Shown in pieces: positions 1 through 4,159 of a stretch of DNA of 7,351 bases; within the stretch, counting starts at the first letter, position 1, and every line of letters starts with the position of its first letter. The position numbers and the translations under genes are program-made. This stretch comes from an uncultured Eubacteriales bacterium (lineage in GTDB: Bacteria; Bacillota; Clostridia; Lachnospirales; Anaerotignaceae): contig CAKTER010000075.1 of NCBI GenBank assembly GCA_934552695.1, forward strand, positions 1 to 7,351, in the 5' to 3' direction. The notes below the pieces were generated by a model. It had not been told where the DNA came from. It did not search any database and saw only the letters and a list, made by a program, of their open reading frames with translations.

Positions 1-1327
1 GCCCAAAGAACATCATCAGCACAATGGCGTCCACCACCGTAGTCAGCAGGGGCGAAGCCATCAGGGCCGGGTCCAGCTTTAGCATTTTTGCGCCCAGGGG
101 CAACAAGCAGCCCAAGCACTTGGCTACCACTACCGCCAGGCCCATGGTAATGGAGACCGTTACATTCACCTTAAAATCGGCGGAGTGCAGCGCCGTCTGC
201 CGCACAAAGTTTACGGCCCCTAATACAGCGCCGCACAAAACGCCTACCCGGAATTCCTTCCACAACACCGTTAAAATGTTGCTGGGCTTAATTTCCCCCA
301 GGGCAATGCCGCGGATGGTCAGGGTGGACGCCTGGCTCCCGGCGTTCCCGCCGGTATCCATCAGCATGGGGAAAAAGCTGGAAAGTACCACCACCTGCGC
401 CACCAACGCCTGATTGGCGCTGATGATAAAGCTGCTGATGGTCCCGGAAATCATCAAAATCAACAGCCACACCACCCGGTTTTTGGCCAGGGTAAACACG
501 CCGGTCTTTAGGTACTCGTCCTCGGCCGGAATCAAAGCGGCCATTTTTTCAAAGTCCTCGGTATTTTCCTGCTCGATAACGTCCACAATGTCATCGACGG
601 TAATGATACCCACCAGCCGGTTCTCCCCGTCGGTTACGGGCAGGGCCACCAGGTCGTACTTTTTAAACAGGTCGGCAACCTCTTCCTGGTCCTCGTGGGT
701 CGTGACGCTGATGACGTCGTCCTCCATTACGTCCCGCACCATCTGGGCGTCGTCGGCCAGCAAAATCTCCCGCAGCGAAAGCACGCCTACCAAAACCCGA
801 GAGCGATTGATTACATAGCAGGTATAAATGGTTTCCTTGTCCAGTCCGGTTTTCCGCAGCTGGGCCATAGCCTGCCCAATGTTCATATCCTCCAAAAACT
901 GGACGTACTCATTGGTCATCAAGCTACCGGCGGAATTCTCCGGGTAGTTTAAATATTGGTTGATGAGCTTCCGGGTGTCCTCGTCGGTGTTTTTTAAAAT
1001 CTTGCTGACCAAATTCGCCGGCATTTCCGACAAAAAGTCCACCGTATCGTCCAGATACATTTCTTCCAAAATGTTATGCAGCTCCAAATCGGTAATGCTG
1101 CGGACCAGATTCTCCTGCATATCCGGATCCATATACGAAAAGGTTTCGGCCGCAGCGTCCTTGCTCAAGAGCCGGAACACCAGCAATTGCTTTTCTGCCG
1201 GAACCGCCTCAAAAAACTCCGCCAGGTCGGCAGGGTTTAAATCGTTCAGCTCCGCCTTTAGCTGCCCATACTTTCCGTTTTTCAAAAGCTCCAGATATTC
1301 GTCAATCCACCGGTTCATCTCTTCCAT
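1..1327 (-). CDS. mgtE: Magnesium transporter MgtE (3' end cut by window edge)
   Basis: Mg2+-selective channel of the inner membrane, gated by cytosolic Mg2+. The 442 visible residues match the family layout. Residues 1-130 are an acidic helical N domain. Residues about 131-250 are two CBS domains, starting at NSAGSLMTNEYV and at VRDVMEDDVISV. Five membrane helices follow from about residue 284. The pore signatures are present: FFPMLMDTGGNAGSQ (320-332) and, near the end, PLLTTVVDAIVLMMFF, whose Asp433 corresponds to the conserved pore aspartate (Asp432 in the Thermus protein). MgtE proteins are about 450 residues, so only the last few codons lie beyond position 1. The ATG at 1327 is chosen because AGAGGTGAT lies just upstream and the protein begins at the usual MgtE N-terminus. 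The gene is preceded by a long leader with a leader peptide and terminator, so expression is probably controlled by attenuation. Identification is near certain from motifs. Confidence 0.97.
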   Translation of the reverse strand, partial: MEEMNRWIDEYLELLKNGKYGQLKAELNDLNPADLAEFFEAVPAEKQLLVFRLLSKDAAAETFSYMDPDMQENLVRSITDLELHNILEEMYLDDTVDFLSEMPANLVSKILKNTDEDTRKLINQYLNYPENSAGSLMTNEYVQFLEDMNIGQAMAQLRKTGLDKETIYTCYVINRSRVLVGVLSLREILLADDAQMVRDVMEDDVISVTTHEDQEEVADLFKKYDLVALPVTDGENRLVGIITVDDIVDVIEQENTEDFEKMAALIPAEDEYLKTGVFTLAKNRVVWLLILMISGTISSFIISANQALVAQVVVLSSFFPMLMDTGGNAGSQASTLTIRGIALGEIKPSNILTVLWKEFRVGVLCGAVLGAVNFVRQTALHSADFKVNVTVSITMGLAVVVAKCLGCLLPLGAKMLKLDPALMASPLLTTVVDAIVLMMFFG

Positions 1328-1333
1328 GGGTAT

Positions 1334-1385
1334 CACCTCTTTCAAATTCAGGAGAAGCGGCGCTTCCCCTGTGGGGCCTGGCGCC
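1334..1385 (-). promoter_or_regulatory. mgtE ribosome binding site and upstream hairpin
   Basis: On the minus-strand RNA, the Shine-Dalgarno sequence AAAGAGGUGAU lies just before the mgtE start at 1327. About 17 nt upstream is a hairpin (1359-1385) with outer stem GGCGC/GCGCC and inner stem CCCC/GGGG around an ACA loop. Positions 1334-1342 (RNA AAAGAGGUG) can also pair with CGCCUCUUU at 1460-1468, just upstream of the terminator, giving 9 bp including one G-U. That would hide the ribosome binding site in read-through transcripts. The complementarity is seen directly; its use is inferred. Confidence 0.4.
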
Positions 1386-1428
1386 GGGGCCATGCCCTCC
1401 CCAGGGCTGCCGTCCCCTGTCCCAAAAC

Positions 1429-1458
1429 AAAAAACGTCGGCAACGGAAGCTGCCGACG
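1429..1458 (-). terminator. Intrinsic terminator between the leader peptide and mgtE
   Basis: On the minus strand, CGTCGGCAGC pairs with GTTGCCGACG (10 bp, one G-U) around a TTCC loop. Six T residues and then a broken T-rich stretch (GTTTTG) follow. It lies between the leader ORF stop (1491) and the mgtE start (1327), with the same orientation as both. It would therefore end transcription before mgtE unless it is overridden. No other gene upstream needs a terminator here, so an attenuator is the natural reading. Confidence 0.88.
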
Positions 1459-1480
1459 CAAAGAGGCGCACACAACGAAA

Positions 1481-1502
1481 AGGCTATTGGTTATAACAGC
1501 CT
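1481..1502 (-). other. Hairpin over the leader peptide stop codon
   Basis: In the minus-strand RNA, AGGCUGUU pairs with AAUAGCCU (8 bp, one G-U) around the loop AUAACC, followed by UUU. The UAA stop codon of the leader ORF lies across the stem-loop junction, so a terminating ribosome would melt this hairpin. Its place just ahead of the terminator suits a transcriptional pause hairpin as used in translation-coupled attenuators. It may also be a weak terminator. The role is inferred. Confidence 0.5.
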
Positions 1503-1586
1503 AAAAGGTGTCCGGTGACTCGAAAGAGCCGGCGTCAGCGATTCCGTTTTTCTACTTCGTATCGGTATCTTATCTCCGCCGTCCAT
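1491..1586 (-). CDS. Candidate 31-residue leader peptide upstream of mgtE
   Basis: Small ORF with ATG at 1586 and TAA at 1491-1493. It starts MDGGDKIPIRSRK and ends TPFRLL. Its ribosome binding site, GGGGAGGTGATC (1589-1600), is an almost perfect match to the 16S 3' end and sits at ideal spacing from the ATG. It is at least as strong as those of the full genes here, and is the main reason to think the ORF is translated. The ORF lies in the mgtE leader about 25 nt downstream of the predicted transcription start. A hairpin covers its stop, and an intrinsic terminator follows 32 nt later. The peptide is acidic at the extreme N-terminus, then rich in Arg/Lys with prolines at positions 8, 19 and 27. 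It has no membrane segment. The likely role is cis-acting: translation of this ORF sets read-through into mgtE. I do not recognise a named family. Confidence 0.65.
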   Translation of the reverse strand: MDGGDKIPIRSRKTESLTPALSSHRTPFRLL

Positions 1587-1618
1587 TCGATCACCTCCCC
1601 TTTCCACATTCTTCGTTT

Positions 1619-1647
1619 AGTATAAATCACTCCTCCGCAAACGTCAA
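1619..1647 (-). promoter_or_regulatory. Sigma-A-type promoter of the leader-mgtE unit
   Basis: On the minus strand, TTGACG (1642-1647) and TATACT (1619-1624) are separated by exactly 17 bases. This fits the housekeeping consensus with one mismatch in each hexamer. Transcription would start near 1612, giving a leader of about 280 nt that contains the leader peptide and the terminator. No other promoter of similar quality is seen closer to mgtE. Confidence 0.85.
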
Positions 1648-1879
1648 CCGCTTTCCAAACAATTTGCCAGGATTTCGGAATAACTTTGCATTTTAATTGT
1701 TATTTTACAAATCTGGCGGCCAAACCCGCCCGTATCGCTTCCGTAATCAAAAAAGCCAGCCAAACCGGGGCCAACCGGCCGGTACGGGCCAGCCAGCCGC
1801 CCCCGCCATCGAAAACCAGCTCCCCCGGCCAGCTGCTTTTATCCCGGCCCTTTCCTTTCTGTCTCCTTGCAAAAAACTG
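1648..1879. other. Divergent intergenic region, no gene
   Basis: This stretch between the mgtE and mscL promoters has no ORF with a credible start and ribosome binding site on either strand. It contains a 10-base perfect palindrome, ACCGGCCGGT (1774-1783), roughly centred between two direct copies of AGCCAGCC (1754-1761 and 1791-1798). The rest is C-rich without clear structure. It could hold an operator for one of the divergent promoters, but it lies about 100 bases from the mscL promoter and about 130 from that of mgtE, so this is weak. Confidence 0.4.
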
Positions 1880-1908
1880 TTGCCGAAACCCCGCTTCCGG
1901 TTTATACT
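1880..1908 (+). promoter_or_regulatory. Sigma-A-type promoter of mscL
   Basis: TTGCCG (1880-1885) and TATACT (1903-1908) are separated by 17 bases. Transcription would start near 1915, leaving a short leader of about 55 nt before the mscL ATG. The -10 hexamer is identical to that of the divergent mgtE promoter. Confidence 0.8.
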
Positions 1909-1970
1909 AAAAGCGAGAAAACCCAAAAAGTAACGGTTTTACGTACATTTTTGCAGCAAGGAGGAAGATT

Positions 1971-2438
1971 ATGGCTTTAAAAGACACTCTGGGCGATTTT
2001 AAAAAGTTTATCCAACGGGGCAACGTGATGGATATGGCTGTTGGCGTTGTCATCGGCGGCGCTTTCAGCTCCATCGTCAGTTCGCTGGTCAGCGATATCA
2101 TCACCCCCATCATCGGCCTGTTTACCAAAGGGGTCGATTTTACCAGCCTGTTTATTGCGCTGGACGGCAACCACTACGCCACCCTACAGGAGGCCATCGA
2201 TGCCCAGGCCGCTGTGCTGACCTACGGCCAGTTCATTTCCAAGGTTATCGATTTTTTCATCATCGCTCTGGTCATTTTCTTTATGCTGAAGGGCCTGACC
2301 AAGCTGAAAAAGCAGGAGGAGCCTACTCCCGCCCCGGCCCCGACCACCAAAAAATGCCCCTATTGCCAAACCGACATTCCGCTGGAGGCTACCCGCTGCC
2401 CCCACTGCACCTCGGTTTTAGAAGAGCCCGAAGCCTAA
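1971..2438 (+). CDS. mscL: Large-conductance mechanosensitive channel MscL with C-terminal zinc ribbon
   Basis: Pentameric inner-membrane channel that opens under membrane tension and releases solutes during hypo-osmotic shock. The 155-residue product has the MscL N-terminus (FKKFIQRGNVMDMAVGVVIG), the first membrane helix at about 18-48 with the pore-lining VGVVIGGAFSSIVSSLVSD, a periplasmic loop, and the second helix at about 87-108. The C-terminus carries a Pro/Ala linker and then a four-cysteine zinc ribbon: Cys129 and Cys132, ten residues, Cys143 and Cys146. I recall such ribbons on other Firmicutes MscL proteins. A ribosome binding site, AAGGAGGA (1958-1965), fixes the start. The gene is monocistronic, with its own promoter and terminator. 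Confidence 0.97.
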   Translation: MALKDTLGDFKKFIQRGNVMDMAVGVVIGGAFSSIVSSLVSDIITPIIGLFTKGVDFTSLFIALDGNHYATLQEAIDAQAAVLTYGQFISKVIDFFIIALVIFFMLKGLTKLKKQEEPTPAPAPTTKKCPYCQTDIPLEATRCPHCTSVLEEPEA

Positions 2439-2473
2439 GCCTTTGGCCCCTTCCCTTTGCCCTAAATTTCCCC

Positions 2474-2496
2474 GGGAGCCGTTGGCTCCCTTTTTT
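2474..2496 (+). terminator. Intrinsic terminator of mscL
   Basis: GGGAGCC pairs with GGCTCCC (7 bp) around a GTT loop, followed by six T and a further T-rich run. It lies 35 bases after the mscL stop. The minus strand has no T tract after this hairpin, so it serves mscL and not the converging gpr gene. Confidence 0.88.
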
Positions 2497-2531
2497 ATTT
2501 TGTAGGGCTTCCTGCCGTCCCAGGGAAAGGC

Positions 2532-3512
2532 CTAGGCAAAGCGGTTCCAGTCCTCCGGCCCCAGCCCCGGCTGTAGGCTCCAGTTTAGCGCATTGGCCAA
2601 TATCCCCGCCAGCCGGTCCACGGCGGCATCCACTTCCCGGGGGGTCACAAACAGATTGGCCCCATAGGGCTCCAAAAGCTCGGCCACCAGCCGGTATTTT
2701 TCCGCCTCGTCCAGCCCCGGCATGGGCTCCGAAAGCCCGCCGCCCTTTTGCGCCGCCACCGCCTCCCGCAGCCGCTCCAGCGTGTCGTTTACCAGCGTGG
2801 CGGCGTCCACCACCGTGGGCACCCCCACCGCCACCACCGGCACTCCCAGCGTTTTTTGGCTTAGCTCCTGCCGCCGATTCCCCATGCCGCTGCCGGGGAA
2901 TATCCCCGTGTCCGAAAGCTGGATGGCCGCATAAATCCGGTGGGCCGCCCGGGCTGCCAACGCATCCACACAAATCACCAGCCCCGGCCGGATACGCTCC
3001 ACCAGGCCCTTGACGATTTCGGCGGTCTCCATACCGGTAATGCCCATCACGCCGGGGCTGAGGGCCGCCACCGGCCGCAGGGCCCCGGTCAGCTCCCGGG
3101 GCAGCGTCCCCTCCAAATGCCGGGTCACCAGCACCCGGGCCACGGTTTTAGGCCCCAAGGCGTCGGGGGTGATGTTCCAGTTCCCCAGCCCCACCACCAG
3201 CGCCGGGCCCTCCCACGCCGGCGGCCTAAGCTCCGCCAGCACCCGGGCTGTCTGCCGGGCCACCCGCTCGTGAAGGCTCACATCCGGCCCGCTCATCCCC
3301 GCCGCCTCCAGTGTCACATACCGGCCCCGGGGCTTTCCCAGCGCCCGGCTGCCCTCCTCCGTGGTAACCGCCACCCGGGTCAGCCGTACCCCGTCCTGTT
3401 CGCTTTCGCTGACCAAAACCCCGGCGGGCCCCCTCCCGTCCCGGCCCTGCCCCAGCGCCGGGCTTTCCATAGCCAAATCCGTCCGTACTTCCGGCCTCAT
3501 TTTTCTCGTCAT
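2532..3512 (-). CDS. gpr: Germination protease GPR
   Basis: Aspartic-type endopeptidase (MEROPS A25) that starts degrading the DNA-protecting small acid-soluble spore proteins at germination. It is made in the forespore as a zymogen. The 326 residues carry the family signatures: RTDLAMESP near the N-terminus (the zymogen self-cleavage region, resembling SASP cleavage sites), RGRYVTLEA (62-70), VVGLGNWNITPDALGPK (106-122), GITGMET (157-163), VDALAAR (182-188), QLSDTGIFPGSGMGNRR and GVPTVVDAATL. Asp117 and Asp183 correspond in position and spacing to catalytic Asp127 and Asp193 of the Bacillus megaterium enzyme. The protein is somewhat shorter than the Bacillus one (about 370). The ATG at 3512 is chosen because GGGAGGG precedes it and the homologous N-terminus begins there. 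A longer open frame to 3668 crosses the promoter region. The gene is divergent from rpsT, as in other Firmicutes. It indicates a spore former. Confidence 0.96.
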   Translation of the reverse strand: MTRKMRPEVRTDLAMESPALGQGRDGRGPAGVLVSESEQDGVRLTRVAVTTEEGSRALGKPRGRYVTLEAAGMSGPDVSLHERVARQTARVLAELRPPAWEGPALVVGLGNWNITPDALGPKTVARVLVTRHLEGTLPRELTGALRPVAALSPGVMGITGMETAEIVKGLVERIRPGLVICVDALAARAAHRIYAAIQLSDTGIFPGSGMGNRRQELSQKTLGVPVVAVGVPTVVDAATLVNDTLERLREAVAAQKGGGLSEPMPGLDEAEKYRLVAELLEPYGANLFVTPREVDAAVDRLAGILANALNWSLQPGLGPEDWNRFA

Positions 3513-3536
3513 GCTATCCCTCCCATAGGTTTTCCT

Positions 3537-3565
3537 TATTTTTTGCGGGTTTTTGCGAGATATAC
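3537..3565 (-). promoter_or_regulatory. Possible sigma-G (forespore) promoter of gpr
   Basis: On the minus strand, GTATA (3561-3565) and AAAAATA (3537-3543) are separated by 17 bases. The first matches the sigma-G -35 consensus and the second resembles its -10 element (CATNNTA) apart from the first base. Transcription would begin shortly before the GGGAGGG ribosome binding site. gpr is a sigma-G (and sigma-F) gene in Bacillus, which supports the reading, but the match is partial and the region is A-rich. Confidence 0.4.
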
Positions 3566-3566
3566 A

Positions 3567-3595
3567 TTGACTTTTCGCCGAATTTAGGCTACAAT
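3567..3595 (+). promoter_or_regulatory. Sigma-A-type promoter of rpsT
   Basis: TTGACT (3567-3572) and TACAAT (3590-3595) have a 17-base spacer and are each one base from consensus. Transcription would start near 3602, giving a leader of about 100 nt. Its -35 element starts one base past the -35 of the proposed divergent gpr promoter, so the two promoters lie back to back. Confidence 0.87.
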
Positions 3596-3649
3596 AGTTC
3601 ATGTTGACTTGACCATCTGTGCGAAAAAAGTGGTTAAGCGTAATTGTGC

Positions 3650-3665
3650 GATATTCCCCAATATC
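3650..3665 (+). other. Small hairpin in the rpsT leader
   Basis: GATATT pairs perfectly with AATATC around a CCCC loop in the 5' untranslated region of rpsT, ending about 22 nt before the ribosome binding site. It could be part of an S20 autoregulatory leader, but the stem is short and AT-rich. Only the hairpin itself is seen. Confidence 0.3.
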
Positions 3666-3700
3666 CATGTGTGAATTTGATTTGATTAGGAGGAACCGTT

Positions 3701-3964
3701 GTGGCTAATATTAAATCTGCAAAAAAGCGGATCAAGGTCATTTCCAAAAAGACCCTGCAAAACAAGATGATTCGTTCCAAGACCAAGACCGACATGAAGA
3801 AAGTGATTGCCGCTGTGGAAGCCGGTGACAAGGCTGCCGCTCAGGCCGCTTTCAAGGTTGCCAGCACCACCATTGATAAGGCTTATACCAAGGGCATCTA
3901 TCACAAAAACAACGCTGCCCGCAAAAAGTCTTCTTTGGCCCGTCTGGTCAACAAGATGGCCTAA
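3701..3964 (+). CDS. rpsT: 30S ribosomal protein S20
   Basis: Primary 16S rRNA-binding protein of the small ribosomal subunit. The 87 residues match S20 in length and sequence. The start is ANIKSAKKRIKVISKK, followed by KTKTDMKKVIAAVEAGDKAAA and KGIYHKNNAARKKSSLARL near the end. It is rich in Lys, Arg and Ala, and helical. The start codon is GTG, preceded by TAGGAGGAACC (SD AGGAGG at 3689-3694). No other in-frame start gives the conserved N-terminus. Codon use is more AT-rich than in the neighbouring gpr and addB genes, as expected for a highly expressed gene. It has its own promoter and terminator. A non-ATG start is also used for S20 in E. coli (TTG), where it contributes to autogenous control; whether that applies here is not known. 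Confidence 0.98.
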   Translation: MANIKSAKKRIKVISKKTLQNKMIRSKTKTDMKKVIAAVEAGDKAAAQAAFKVASTTIDKAYTKGIYHKNNAARKKSSLARLVNKMA

Positions 3965-3992
3965 TATCTCCCTTTAAAATGCAAAACGCAAG

Positions 3993-4030
3993 CCCGGCAG
4001 GCAACCCCCTCTCGTCTGCTGGGTTTTTTT
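3993..4030 (+). terminator. Intrinsic terminator of rpsT
   Basis: CCCGGCAGGC pairs with GTCTGCTGGG (10 bp, two G-U) around an 11-base C-rich loop, followed by seven T. It lies 28 bases after the rpsT stop. Confidence 0.88.
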
Positions 4031-4047
4031 ATGTTCTAAATCTAGGG

Positions 4048-4072
4048 AAAAGCCGCCTTGGTTATGGCTTTT
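4048..4072. repeat. Inverted repeat in the convergent interval
   Basis: AAAAGCC (4048-4054) and GGCTTTT (4066-4072) form a 7-bp stem with an 11-base loop. The sequence ends in T runs on both strands, so it could act as a weak backup terminator in either direction between rpsT and the converging addB-linked unit. Confidence 0.4.
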
Positions 4073-4074
4073 CG

Positions 4075-4104
4075 CAATACAAAAGCGGAGGTTTTGCCTC
4101 CGCT
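4075..4104 (-). terminator. Terminator of the addB unit
   Basis: On the minus strand, AGCGGAGG pairs with CCTCCGCT (8 bp) around CAAAA and is followed by TTTGTATTG. It lies 55 bases past the stop of the 422-residue membrane protein gene, in the right orientation to end that transcript. The T tract is short. On the plus strand the hairpin is followed by ATTTGC, which is weak. Confidence 0.65.
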
Positions 4105-4159
4105 ATTTGCATACCGCTCCGTTTTTTCCCCAAGGAGCCTTCCGCCCCGCTTCCGACGC

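Noticed and set aside
24..1496. Several plus-strand open frames opposite mgtE and its leader
   Set aside because: They lie antisense to a clear, motif-rich mgtE, have low-complexity Ser/Thr/Arg-rich translations, and show no family motifs.
1328..1615. M-box magnesium riboswitch upstream of mgtE
   Set aside because: Expected from the gene, but I cannot find the conserved M-box start (GGTGAGGCTCCT-like) or its later conserved segments on the minus strand. A covariance-model search would settle it.
1907..2405. Minus-strand open frames opposite mscL
   Set aside because: They have no ribosome binding site or recognisable motif and lie fully under a certain mscL gene.
2474..2496. Use of the mscL terminator hairpin as a bidirectional terminator for gpr
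   Set aside because: On the minus strand the hairpin is followed by GGGGAAATTT, not a T tract, so it does not form an intrinsic terminator for gpr.
2354..3013. Plus-strand open frame of 219 codons starting inside mscL and running opposite gpr
   Set aside because: Pro- and Ala-rich translation without a domain, starting inside the mscL zinc ribbon and crossing the mscL terminator. It is the shadow of gpr.
3513..3668. N-terminal extension of gpr by 52 codons to an upstream ATG
   Set aside because: The extension runs through the divergent promoter region and does not resemble GPR. The ATG at 3512 has a good ribosome binding site and gives the conserved N-terminus.
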